16,341 nt of DNA from Anaerolineae bacterium (GTDB taxonomy: Bacteria; Chloroflexota; Anaerolineae; Aggregatilineales; Phototrophicaceae), in contig JANQRM010000180.1 in NCBI GenBank assembly GCA_028284565.1, positions 1 to 16,341 of the forward strand. Reading direction: 5' to 3'. Within the stretch, counting starts at the first letter, position 1. Every line of letters starts with the position of its first letter. The position numbers were made by a program, and so were the translations under genes. Below the pieces are notes generated by a model, which was not told the origin of the DNA, ran no database searches, and was given only the letters and a program-made list of their open reading frames with translations. Positions 7,433 to 14,722 of this stretch are shown here, piece by piece.

Positions 7433-7924
7433 ATGGGAATGACAACAAAGATACGTGAAGCGCGGGAAGCCGATTTGGAGGCGTTGCAGGATTTGGTCGA
7501 GGAAGCCTTTGTCCCTGTGTTTGAGTCGTTCTTGAACATCATGGGGAAGGCGATTTTTGATGCGTTGTACCCTGATTGGCGGGCGTTGCAACGGAAATTG
7601 GTGGTCGATTTTTATCATGACGACGGGGCGGAAGTGCAGATTGTGGAGTTTGATGCGCGTCCGGTGGGTTTGGTGGTGTTGCGGGCGAATCTGGAGACAA
7701 AGCATGGTGAAGTCGAGTTCTTGGCAGTGCATCCTGACTCACAGAATATGGGGGTTGGCACACTTTTGAACGAATACGCCTTAGGACGATTGAAACATCT
7801 GGGCATGGTGTTAGTGGAAGTGGGTACGGGCGGGGATGCGTCTCATGCGCCGGCGCGTCGGAGTTATGAGAAGATGGGGTATACGGCGGTTCCTTTGGTG
7901 CGCTATTTTAAGGTGTTGGAATAA
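7433..7924 (+). CDS. GNAT family N-acetyltransferase
   Basis: This is a 163-residue, single-domain GNAT enzyme that would transfer an acetyl group from acetyl-CoA to an unknown amine. The N-terminal strand-helix is IREAREADLEALQDLV. Beta-4 is GEVEFLAVHP (about 92-101). The acetyl-CoA pyrophosphate loop QNMGVGT (104-110) fits Q/R-x-x-G-x-G/A, followed by the helix LLNEYAL. The C-terminal motif B is APARRSYEKMGYTAVPLVRYFK (a conserved asparagine position here is Ala/Pro-rich). The start is fixed by AGGAGGG. It is 93 bases behind the ATP10-like gene and may be cotranscribed with it, although the gap contains a 'gccaagacg' intergenic element. The substrate cannot be told from the sequence. Confidence 0.93.
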   Translation: MGMTTKIREAREADLEALQDLVEEAFVPVFESFLNIMGKAIFDALYPDWRALQRKLVVDFYHDDGAEVQIVEFDARPVGLVVLRANLETKHGEVEFLAVHPDSQNMGVGTLLNEYALGRLKHLGMVLVEVGTGGDASHAPARRSYEKMGYTAVPLVRYFKVLE

Positions 7925-8085
7925 GTTATTGGTTGTTGGTAATTCGTTCTTTGCTATAGCAGAAACGGACATGAATTTTGGATGATATTTTAAGTAACCG
8001 CATCAGTTTGGAATTAGAGAGATCTGTGATTGCGTAGCGACTGGTGGTCGATTTTAGTCGGTGTTGTTGATTATCTAGTCTGCTA

Positions 8086-9456
8086 TTAATCTGGCGGTGC
8101 TGTTTGGTAATAGAGATAAGTGAAATTAAAGTTTCCTTTACCAGAAATGTCATGAGCCTCTGGTATCCAATACGCTGTGCTGTCATCATGTAGCAAATTG
8201 ATTTGCCACCATGCTACCCCATCAATACAGACTGCCCCATCTATGACACGAAATCCGGAGATTTCGGTTGAAAAAGAGCCTCTAGCGTTGCCGTTGGGTG
8301 CATCATAGTAATTGTATTCGGCATTATATGCACCATAATGTCGACCATAATCGCCCACTGAGAAACGCCAGCGCGCGCCCCCTTCACAGCGTTCATAACG
8401 CCCGACACGTGGGTCTGGTTCATCAGCTCTCCCAAGAAGTTCAAGCCCCTTGCCACTCCACATTATATCTTCAAAACGCCAGCGCAATGTCGCCACATTC
8501 TCCTCAAAGCTGACATCTATATAACTTGAACCAACATTATAATGATTGTAAGAATAACCGTCATATAATATGAGACCGGGTTGTCTATCATCCAACCAAT
8601 TTGGTAGTCCGATGATGAGTACGGTACCGTCGCTGAGGCGTGCGAGTTGAATCGGTTCGCCGGATTGTACGGATAGATCGGCTTCTGCAGGACCTTCCGC
8701 TATTCCTTCCACAGGATAATGAATCCACTCTTCTACCAAGTCTTCTGGGACGGGATAGCGGGTCAAGATGTCTTCTGCCGCTGGACGTGCCAAAGGAAAG
8801 CTCTCTGTCAATTGCTCTAAGAAGAGACCTTCGACAGCAGTGGCATCGGTGAAGCCCTGCTCTGCCAGAAAGTTGGCACGCTGATAGGTCACAAACGGCG
8901 TTCTAAAGTCCATGATTGAATGCGTATAGAGGCTTAATGAATCCTCTGGATTTCCTAGTCCTTTGTCCATTAACAACGACACCATGAATTCACGCATTGG
9001 ATGTGCAGGCACGCCATAAATTGCTGGCAGGTTGCTGATCATCTCAATCACGGCTTCATAGTCCCCAAGCTGAAAACTGGCAAGGGCATTGGGCATCATT
9101 TCTCGAAGTTCTGCTGTCTCATAGATGATACCTTGTTGCTCAATGACGGTGGGATCATAGATGAGGAGGGATGCCATGTAGAAGCTACTCTGCAGATGAC
9201 AGGTGGCTTCGTCAGCAAGGCATTCGCTCACCAATGCTTCGTAGATGGGGAATTCACAGGCGATTGTGCCGAATTCTGCATTGTTCGGACTACAGGTATT
9301 CAAGGCATTACAGGCTGTTGAGAAACGTTCCTCACCCATTGCCGATATGAAATCTTCACGGTTGGCGGATGTACAACCTGAAATCCAGTCATCGGCTTGG
9401 ACGGTGGTTGGTATTCCAATTAACATGATAAGCAAGAGTGTGAGAATATTCTTCAT
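8086..9456 (-). CDS. Secreted protein with C-terminal SH3-like segment, unknown function
   Basis: This is a 456-residue protein. A classical signal peptide MKNILTLLLIMLIGIPTTVQA (cleavage about after residue 21) precedes a cysteine-containing N-terminal region (about 28-90, at least six Cys). Next comes a helical, repeat-like middle (about 90-240, 'ALASFQLGDYEAVIEMI' suggesting TPR-like helices). A beta-rich Tyr/Asn/Gly-rich C-terminal half follows. Near the end, VIDGAVCIDGVAWWQIN (about 404-420) and the following AYWIPEA match the pattern of bacterial SH3-like (SH3b) domains found in many secreted Chloroflexota proteins. I infer an extracytoplasmic binding protein. The ribosome binding site is weak (AGG, about nine bases upstream). 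Unlike most neighbours, its + strand shows no excess of G over C. Confidence 0.75.
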   Translation of the reverse strand: MKNILTLLLIMLIGIPTTVQADDWISGCTSANREDFISAMGEERFSTACNALNTCSPNNAEFGTIACEFPIYEALVSECLADEATCHLQSSFYMASLLIYDPTVIEQQGIIYETAELREMMPNALASFQLGDYEAVIEMISNLPAIYGVPAHPMREFMVSLLMDKGLGNPEDSLSLYTHSIMDFRTPFVTYQRANFLAEQGFTDATAVEGLFLEQLTESFPLARPAAEDILTRYPVPEDLVEEWIHYPVEGIAEGPAEADLSVQSGEPIQLARLSDGTVLIIGLPNWLDDRQPGLILYDGYSYNHYNVGSSYIDVSFEENVATLRWRFEDIMWSGKGLELLGRADEPDPRVGRYERCEGGARWRFSVGDYGRHYGAYNAEYNYYDAPNGNARGSFSTEISGFRVIDGAVCIDGVAWWQINLLHDDSTAYWIPEAHDISGKGNFNFTYLYYQTAPPD

Positions 9457-9636
9457 GAGACCGCGCCTATCCGCTCATTGTTATCTGCAAACAGTGTAAC
9501 CGAAATCGCAATTTGTGCCTGACGCTGACCCTATGTCTGCTCGGCTACTGCCTGATTGCCTGACTTGATAGACACTGTTGCTTGAGTCGCATTGGATGAG
9601 GTTCGTTGCGCTTTTTAGACAAACCTCGACGATAGG

Positions 9637-10278
9637 TTAGCCCTCTTCGTCTTGGCGGGGACGGCGGGTGTAGATGGGGACGGGTTGGGGTTGGGGTGTG
9701 GCTGTGCCGTAGAAGGCGCGGTCAATGGTGTCGTTGAAGCCAGAGATAATGCCGCGCAGATGAGCGCGGGCATATTGCAGACGCTTCTTGACGGTGGCTA
9801 AGGGTAGATTCAGACGTTCCGAGAGTTCCTTTTGGGATTCGCCTTTGAGATAGAAGCCTGCGGTGACATCGCGTTCATGTTCGGGCAAGGCAGAGATGGC
9901 GGTTTGGACCTTGTGGCGGAGTTCTTCAGCTTCGAGTGCTGTTTCGGGTGTTGGGAGATGGTCGGCAAGGTCGAATTGGGATTCGATGGGTTCGATGATG
10001 AGGTGCTTACCCCGAATGAGGCGGTCGCAGTGCGTCCAGACGATGCGCTTGAGCCAACCGGGAAATGCCCGTGGGTCGCGTAGGTTGTTGATTTGCTTGT
10101 AAGCAGTGAGGAAGGCATCTTGGGTGGCATCTTCAGCCAGTTGGGTGTCGCGGAGTGTGCTATAGGCGACTTGATATGCCATCGGGCGGAATTGTTGCAT
10201 GAGCGCATCGAAGGCTTGGTGTTTTTCGTCGGTGTTGGTTGATTGGGCTTGTTGGACCCAGTCCCTATAGTGTGTCAT
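9637..10278 (-). CDS. ECF-type RNA polymerase sigma-70 family factor
   Basis: This is a 213-residue sigma factor. Region 2 spans about residues 25-92: AYQVAYSTLRDTQLAEDATQDAF for core binding and the -10 helix, then LRDPRAFPGWLKRIV. Region 4 spans about 122-177: ISALPEHERDVTAGFYLKG, then the helix-turn-helix SQKELSERLNLPLATVKKRL that would read the -35. Region 3 is absent, as in ECF factors. A Pro/Gln/Arg-rich tail of about 35 residues follows region 4 and is not part of the core fold. No anti-sigma factor gene is adjacent. The ATG at 10278 has no strong ribosome binding site. A TACAAT -10-like hexamer lies about 70 bases upstream on the minus strand (10350-10355). Target genes cannot be inferred. 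Confidence 0.93.
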   Translation of the reverse strand: MTHYRDWVQQAQSTNTDEKHQAFDALMQQFRPMAYQVAYSTLRDTQLAEDATQDAFLTAYKQINNLRDPRAFPGWLKRIVWTHCDRLIRGKHLIIEPIESQFDLADHLPTPETALEAEELRHKVQTAISALPEHERDVTAGFYLKGESQKELSERLNLPLATVKKRLQYARAHLRGIISGFNDTIDRAFYGTATPQPQPVPIYTRRPRQDEEG

Positions 10279-10543
10279 GGATTTGTCCAGTACTTCACGT
10301 CATACAAGTAATATACTCGCATTTGATGAAGAATTCCTTAATGAACCCCATTGTAGCATAATCGTTACGTCCGGAAACGTATGAAAGTTGTCAGAAATTG
10401 GTAGTGGTCAGCATTTCAGCTTCCAGAAGTTAGAAAGTTAGTTACCAGTTAGCAAATCTCGTACTCAGGTGATTGTGGATAATCATAACCTATACAGATA
10501 GATAATAGTCAAAATCGTTTAAATGTTTATACATGCCCCATTG

Positions 10544-11755
10544 TCAATCAGATTTCCCATCATGCATATCAAAGTCCTGAATTACCTCAGCAATAATCTC
10601 GGCGATTTCCTGACAGTCAGCTTCGTTAAATGTAAGTGGTAAACGCATATCACAGGTCTTAGCCAGTACAGCAAGTGTTTGGGGTAAATCTGGCGCCTCG
10701 TCCAAATAACACCAGCTATCGTATCGACTCGTAAAGCCAATCGGTTCGTCGGCTCCAAACCATTTAATGACAACACCCCGTTGTAGACAGCGTGAAATAA
10801 AGATGGGGAATTCTTCCTTACGCAAATGAGGAATGGTGAACTGAATTGAGCTACCCACATATGATTCATGTTTAGCTCGCACAGGGACGTTGATTCCATG
10901 AATCCTGTTTAATCCTCGCTCCATGCACTGATATAGCAGATTCCAACGCTGACAATTATCATCTAGTGAGGGTAATTGAGCGCGTAATATCGCCGCCCGC
11001 AGGTTGTCCATACGTCCGCTATAGTTGGGTGTTTCGAGTCGGATGCGCTCAAAATAGTCTTCCGTGGGACCTGCACGATGCATACCATACAACATATACG
11101 AACCCGAATAAACAACCGCACGAGCCGCAATGTCGGGATCGTTGGTAGTTAGAAGTCCACCTTCACCCGAATTCATATGCTTATAAGTTTGTGTACTGAA
11201 GCATGCTACCGTACCAAAGTTTCCGGAACGTATATCTTGCCAGCGAGCACCCATTGTATGCGCGCAATCTTCGATCAACATAATTCCAAGTTCTGAACAT
11301 AAAGCAACAATCGCGTTCATATCTGAAATGTGACCGCGCATATGAGACAAAAGTAAGAATTTGGCACCGCTATTGATTGCTTTCGTACGCAAATCATCAA
11401 GATCAATATGATACTGTTGATCAGTCTCTACAAATATAGGGACTCCGCCCGCATTGTGAATTGCCCCGGGAACGGGAGCAAGTGTAAAGGCATTAGCCAA
11501 AACAAAATCGCCTGCTTGAATTCCCGCGGACCGCAAGGCAATATGAATTGCATAACCGCCAGATGCACAAGCTAGACAGTATTTGCTTCCCTGATATGCT
11601 GCATATTCTGTTTCCAGCATTGAGACTTCAGATATTTCGCCTTCATTAACATTATATCGATGTAGGCGACCACTTCTCATTAGCTCAATTGCTCGTTCGA
11701 TTCCGGCTTCAGGGATAGGCTCCTGTAGTGTGAATAACTTTGAAAAAACGTTCAT
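10544..11755 (-). CDS. DegT/DnrJ/EryC1/StrS family PLP-dependent aminotransferase
   Basis: This is a 403-residue protein of normal family length. Family marks, in order, are ETEYAAYQGSKYCLACASGG (phosphate-binding loop, about 48-67), VPIFVETDQQYHIDLDDL, LLLSHMRGHISDM, IEDCAHTMGARW (Asp163 for the PLP pyridine nitrogen), CFSTQTYKHMNSGEGG (Lys192 as Schiff-base lysine), and RMDNLRAAILRAQL (about 248-261). The family makes amino-sugars from keto-sugar nucleotides or related products using glutamate or another amino donor. All catalytic positions look intact. No sugar-nucleotide dehydratase, epimerase or glycosyltransferase is nearby. The only same-strand partner is the unknown 212-residue gene 151 bases upstream. 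Base composition differs from flanking genes (no G excess on the + strand), which suggests it was acquired. Confidence 0.92.
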   Translation of the reverse strand: MNVFSKLFTLQEPIPEAGIERAIELMRSGRLHRYNVNEGEISEVSMLETEYAAYQGSKYCLACASGGYAIHIALRSAGIQAGDFVLANAFTLAPVPGAIHNAGGVPIFVETDQQYHIDLDDLRTKAINSGAKFLLLSHMRGHISDMNAIVALCSELGIMLIEDCAHTMGARWQDIRSGNFGTVACFSTQTYKHMNSGEGGLLTTNDPDIAARAVVYSGSYMLYGMHRAGPTEDYFERIRLETPNYSGRMDNLRAAILRAQLPSLDDNCQRWNLLYQCMERGLNRIHGINVPVRAKHESYVGSSIQFTIPHLRKEEFPIFISRCLQRGVVIKWFGADEPIGFTSRYDSWCYLDEAPDLPQTLAVLAKTCDMRLPLTFNEADCQEIAEIIAEVIQDFDMHDGKSD

Positions 11756-11906
11756 GACTCATACCAACGTCGTCTATAAAATGGAAAAGACCACTCTTCA
11801 TCGGGACAATACTTAAACGGTGTCGTGCAGACTAGTAACTGGCATTGTACCCTTACTTAATAACATAATCTAATTCCGGTATCCACCTCTTGAGTTGTCA
11901 CCGCAT

Positions 11907-12545
11907 TCACATGCAAGGATTATGATCCATTCTCTCAAACTGTCCTATCCATTCAGAAGAAAACTCCAAATACTCTTCAAATGGGTAGACAATCTTGACA
12001 GAAGTCGTCCACATCCTTATAAGAATTGGATGTTCGATCACAGCACGAATTATCGTGTTACCATTATCATGGTATGCAACATAATGACTCCGATTTGGAC
12101 AAGGGTTGGGTTCATCGAGGTCGTTTGGGAAATAGATCGGCAATACCCTACCGCCTTGAGGAAGACCATATAGCAACCAGCTTAGAAGAAGAGGAATATC
12201 CGTATGAAACTGAATGAGTTTAACTCTCTCTGATAGCACATTCTCATTATCTAGGATAACAGTCCCGACATACCCAATGTACAAATTTATCTCCGATCCT
12301 ATACCTGTGGATGGGATACTATCCAATTCGATTGCAGTTGTCGTTTCCAACACGTTTGAAAATGTGTCTCTTGCATAAATAGCTTGAAGTGCGTGTCCAG
12401 AATTGTCGTGAAGCCATTCATGTTCAGAAAGCACATTCAGGAAATTTTGGACAACAAGCGATTGAGTTTGGTCTAAACCTAATCGACAAGGAACACGACA
12501 ATTTGTTGTCTCTGCATACACCCACTCACTATCATTAGTGAGCAT
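11907..12545 (-). CDS. Hypothetical protein, 212 residues
   Basis: I do not recognise the family. The protein is soluble with no signal peptide. Beta-rich stretches alternate with loops, with NLYIGYVGTVILDNENV around the middle, then IPLLLSWLLYGLPQGGRVLPIYFP (a hydrophobic but probably buried segment, about 117-140). A HYVAYHDNGNTIIRAVIEHP region and an aromatic C-terminus follow. Cysteines at about 16, 20, 149 and 211 are not arranged as an obvious metal site. The start (MLTNDSEWVY) has only a weak upstream AGG. It is the gene before the DegT-type enzyme on the same strand and shares its unbiased composition, so the two may have travelled and be expressed together. Confidence 0.6.
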   Translation of the reverse strand: MLTNDSEWVYAETTNCRVPCRLGLDQTQSLVVQNFLNVLSEHEWLHDNSGHALQAIYARDTFSNVLETTTAIELDSIPSTGIGSEINLYIGYVGTVILDNENVLSERVKLIQFHTDIPLLLSWLLYGLPQGGRVLPIYFPNDLDEPNPCPNRSHYVAYHDNGNTIIRAVIEHPILIRMWTTSVKIVYPFEEYLEFSSEWIGQFERMDHNPCM

Positions 12546-12608
12546 AAAATGAGTAGCCTAGCGAACAATTTTGCTTGATAGAATTTATGCCAGACGTAGA
12601 CGGTCATT

Positions 12609-12731
12609 TTATTCACTTGATGCGCCATCTAAAGTCGTTTTATTGGCGAATACTCGATATTCATTCTCTAGGAGACCGGATTGCCAGAGGCTATGGAATG
12701 CGCCCCGCATATTACCTCGGTTGATGAAATG
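12609..12731 (-). pseudogene. C-terminal remnant of a RimJ/RimL-type GNAT acetyltransferase
   Basis: The minus strand reads RGAFHSLWQSGLLENEYR here, against RGAFHSLWQFGLLEDEYR at the C-terminus of the intact acetyltransferase at 14008-14571. In DNA, 12655-12708 matches 14015-14068 at 49 of 54 bases, and three of the five changes are silent. Homology fades just upstream (FINRGNM), and the reading frame runs straight on from the TetR stop codon at 12732-12734 to a TAA at 12609-12611. There is no start codon with a ribosome binding site and no acetyl-CoA binding region, so this is a gene fragment. Confidence 0.8.
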
Positions 12732-13301
12732 CTATTCGGTAAATTGATTGTGTGTGAGAGTGGCATCCAGTATCTCAGCAACCCATTCGATAACGTCTGC
12801 TGGTGGTGAGGTCCGCATGACTTGTGTGTATGCGAACATTCCCTCGTATATTAGGGTCAGCCTCAGACCAAGCGTGGCGGGATTCTTGGCACCGAACTGG
12901 ACAGCCAAATTCTCGAATGCTTCTCTCTCCCAATGTTTGAAGGCTTGACAACTGGACTCGACTGCAAGACCTGTCCCACCAAACTCAGCCATCGCTTTGA
13001 CGGTCAGGCAACCTTGGAGACCCGGCGAACCTAAAGCGATTTGTGCTGTGCTGAAAATACTGAGGATTTGTTCACGGGGGGGACCTGTCCGCCTCACTTC
13101 AGACCAAAAGGATTGAATGTCAGTCACATATTCCTGCACCACTTCATCAATGAGTTGATCCTTTGTTGGGAAATACTTATACATGGTACGCTTCGAGACA
13201 CCCGCTTCAGCTATGATGGCATCCACACCTGTTGCACAGAAACCATGTTCTGAGAACAATTGCCTCGCTGTTTTTATGATTTGGTTGCGTTTTGTACTCA
13301 T
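12732..13301 (-). CDS. TetR family transcriptional regulator
   Basis: This is a 189-residue protein with ATG at 13301 (MSTKRNQIIKTARQLF), the usual few residues before the DNA-binding domain. An upstream in-frame GTG at 13334 would add 11 atypical residues. The helix-turn-helix is at about residues 24-46: GVDAIIAEAGVSKRTMYKYF then PTKDQLIDEVV, a textbook TetR signature. The ligand domain carries GCLTVKAMAEFGG (about 97-109), as in regulators of the 'LmrA/YxaF-like' or AcrR-like type; the ligand is unknown. It is divergent from the NTF2-like gene, and two matching palindromes lie between them, so it very probably represses that gene and perhaps itself. The coding region is directly followed by the acetyltransferase remnant. 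Confidence 0.95.
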   Translation of the reverse strand: MSTKRNQIIKTARQLFSEHGFCATGVDAIIAEAGVSKRTMYKYFPTKDQLIDEVVQEYVTDIQSFWSEVRRTGPPREQILSIFSTAQIALGSPGLQGCLTVKAMAEFGGTGLAVESSCQAFKHWEREAFENLAVQFGAKNPATLGLRLTLIYEGMFAYTQVMRTSPPADVIEWVAEILDATLTHNQFTE

Positions 13302-13355
13302 GATTTTATTATGCCCTCGAAAACGGACAGCCACAACGTCAATTTCGATGTTTTC

Positions 13356-13384
13356 TTGACATTGTAAACAGATCGGTGTACACT
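13356..13384 (+). promoter_or_regulatory. Sigma-70-type promoter of the NTF2-like gene
   Basis: A perfect TTGACA (13356-13361) is followed after 17 bases by TACACT (13379-13384). Transcription would begin near 13391, leaving a leader of about 50 bases. The spacer contains the first TetR-type palindrome. Confidence 0.8.
13363..13382. promoter_or_regulatory. TetR operator 1 (imperfect palindrome inside promoter spacer)
   Basis: Half-sites tgtaaacag (13363-13371) and cggtgtaca (13374-13382) flank a two-base centre. They match as an inverted repeat at 7 of 9 positions. The left half is the same word as in operator 2. Occupancy would block the -35/-10 spacer. Confidence 0.75.
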
Positions 13385-13388
13385 CTCA

Positions 13389-13410
13389 AAGTAAACAGAC
13401 CTGTTTACTT
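13389..13410. promoter_or_regulatory. TetR operator 2 (perfect palindrome over the transcription start)
   Basis: Half-sites aagtaaacag (13389-13398) and ctgtttactt (13401-13410) form a perfect 10-bp inverted repeat around the centre 'ac'. Its centre is 27 bases from the centre of operator 1, and it covers the expected transcription start. Confidence 0.85.
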
Positions 13411-13440
13411 GTATTCTACATTATCATGGAGGTTAAAATC

Positions 13441-13845
13441 ATGACTAACCCGATAACAGATGCAGTAACCCGTGAGCAAGAAAGTTTTGATGTCTATGAT
13501 GCCATCGTCGCCACACTAACGGATTACATCGAAGGTGCAAAAACTGGAGATGCAGATCGTATTCGCAATGCTTTCGCTGACCACGCGAACATTGCAGGCA
13601 CTGTCGGTGGTGAATTCTCTGTTGGTGACATAGATGCTTTCAGTCAATTACTAAGAGAGATCAAACCTTCACCAGAACTTCGGGCAAACATCGCTATGAT
13701 TGACATCTCTGGATCGGCTGGTGTTGCCAAAGTCGAGTTCATTAACTGGTCGGGCATGCGTTACACAGATTATCTTTTGCTCCATCAGCGTGATGGTAAT
13801 TGGACGATTAGTGGCAAAGTTTTTGATGCTCACTCGCATGGATAA
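13441..13845 (+). CDS. NTF2-like / putative lumazine-binding family small protein
   Basis: This is a 134-residue protein. I chose the ATG at 13441 because GGAGGT (13428-13433) sits seven bases upstream; the ATG at 13426 overlaps that site. The sequence fits the NTF2-like fold of the 'putative lumazine-binding' type. A first helix DAIVATLTDYIEGAKTGDADRIRNAFADHANIAG is followed by a GGEFSVGDIDAF loop, a strand IDISGSAGVAKVEFINW, then YTDYLLLHQRDGNWTISGKVFDAHSH. Members are small cone-shaped ligand-binding or isomerase/hydrolase-like proteins, often encoded next to regulators. No substrate can be named. Its promoter holds two TetR operators, so expression should be induced by the TetR ligand. 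A strong ribosome binding site overlaps its stop codon, but the next gene is missing. Confidence 0.85.
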   Translation: MTNPITDAVTREQESFDVYDAIVATLTDYIEGAKTGDADRIRNAFADHANIAGTVGGEFSVGDIDAFSQLLREIKPSPELRANIAMIDISGSAGVAKVEFINWSGMRYTDYLLLHQRDGNWTISGKVFDAHSHG

Positions 13846-13916
13846 GGAGGCAACTCGTCATAGATACAGTGTCTCAAATTCTGATTCTTGTGAGCTTGTA
13901 TACGCCAGCATTTTGA
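13844..13916 (+). pseudogene. Orphan ribosome binding site and 18-codon stub of a lost downstream gene
   Basis: AAGGAGG (13844-13850) overlaps the stop codon of the NTF2-like gene. Nine bases later comes ATA instead of ATG, opening a hydrophobic frame (DTVSQILILVSLYTPAF) that ends at TGA 13914-13916. A GTG at 13869 is also in frame. It looks like the 5' stump of a second operon gene that has been deleted, perhaps a membrane protein. Confidence 0.4.
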
Positions 13917-13934
13917 ATCAACTTCGTCGATCGT

Positions 13935-13967
13935 ATACGCCCTATCATCGAGCAAAATAGGGCGTAT
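13935..13967. terminator. Bidirectional hairpin between convergent genes
   Basis: The arms atacgccctat (13935-13945) and atagggcgtat (13957-13967) form a perfect 11-bp stem around an 11-base loop. It lies between the NTF2-like gene (+) and the acetyltransferase (-). There is no long T-run on either side, so termination efficiency is uncertain. Confidence 0.65.
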
Positions 13968-14007
13968 TCTGAAAATGAGACCAGAAGTGAGTGGTATTGA
14001 CACTTTC

Positions 14008-14571
14008 CTATTTCCGATATTCATCCTCTAAGAGACCGAATTGCCAGAGGCTGTGGAATGCGCCTCGCCAGAAGACTTTATCGCGCCATGTGCCTTCGAG
14101 GGTGAATCCAAGTGATTTCAATAAGCCAGCGGATGCCTCATTGCCGACGGTGACATTGGCGGATACACGATGTAGGTTGAGGTCGCCAAAGCAGAAGCGG
14201 AGTAGCTCGGTGACAGCTTCGGACATGATGCCTTTGCGCCAATAATCGTAGTGGAGTTCATAGCCAATCTCGGCGGAACGATGGCTGGGTTGGTAGTCAT
14301 GAAAGCCACAGGAGCCAATCATAAGGTCATCGGGTTTGCGCGTGATTGCCCAGCGTATCCCAAATTTTGTCTCGACGACATTCTGTGTCCATTCGATGAT
14401 TTCTTGAATTTCGGCTTCGGTGACAGCGGTTTCAAAATCGGTCAGGTAGCGCATGACTTCGGGATGTTGATGGAGGTCGAACCATGCTTGGGCATCGTCG
14501 GGGGTGATGGCGCGCAGTTGTAGGCGTTCAGTTTCGAGTGTGGGGAAGGTTTCAAAATTGAAAGAGAGCAT
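14008..14571 (-). CDS. RimJ/RimL-type GNAT acetyltransferase
   Basis: This is a 187-residue protein. It has the typical opening FPTLETERLQLRAITPDDAQAW for this GNAT subfamily, which acetylates protein N-termini, antibiotics or small amines. Further marks are IGSCGFHDYQP (about 85-95), AEIGYELHYDYWRKGIMSEAVTELL with the acetyl-CoA loop in WRKGIMSEA (about 111-119), HRVSANVTVGNEASAGLLKSLGF, and the C-terminal strand WRGAFHSLWQFGLL. I prefer the ATG at 14571 by alignment with relatives. An ATG at 14604 would add 11 residues, and neither has a good ribosome binding site. A truncated copy of its last codons lies at 12655-12708, so this locus once held two related genes or was partly duplicated. 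Confidence 0.92.
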   Translation of the reverse strand: MLSFNFETFPTLETERLQLRAITPDDAQAWFDLHQHPEVMRYLTDFETAVTEAEIQEIIEWTQNVVETKFGIRWAITRKPDDLMIGSCGFHDYQPSHRSAEIGYELHYDYWRKGIMSEAVTELLRFCFGDLNLHRVSANVTVGNEASAGLLKSLGFTLEGTWRDKVFWRGAFHSLWQFGLLEDEYRK

Positions 14572-14722
14572 TGACGTATGTCTACCTAGTAGGTTGATTC
14601 GCATTTTGTCTATCGAATCATGTTAACCCAGATTTATCTTTAAGCAAACTGGCATTGATATTATGCTGTATTATATCTTAGCGGCAACAAAGTAATATCT
14701 GATGCAATTTGAGAGGTGCGTG

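Noticed and set aside
7926..8189. Possible 87-residue minus-strand protein between the GNAT and secreted-protein genes
   Set aside because: It overlaps the 3' end of the secreted protein on the same strand in another frame, has low-complexity Ser/Lys/Arg content and no ribosome binding site.
11756..11906. tRNA or attachment site at the edge of the compositionally different block
   Set aside because: I found no cloverleaf-like arms, CCA end or flanking direct repeats in this gap or near 10400-10540.
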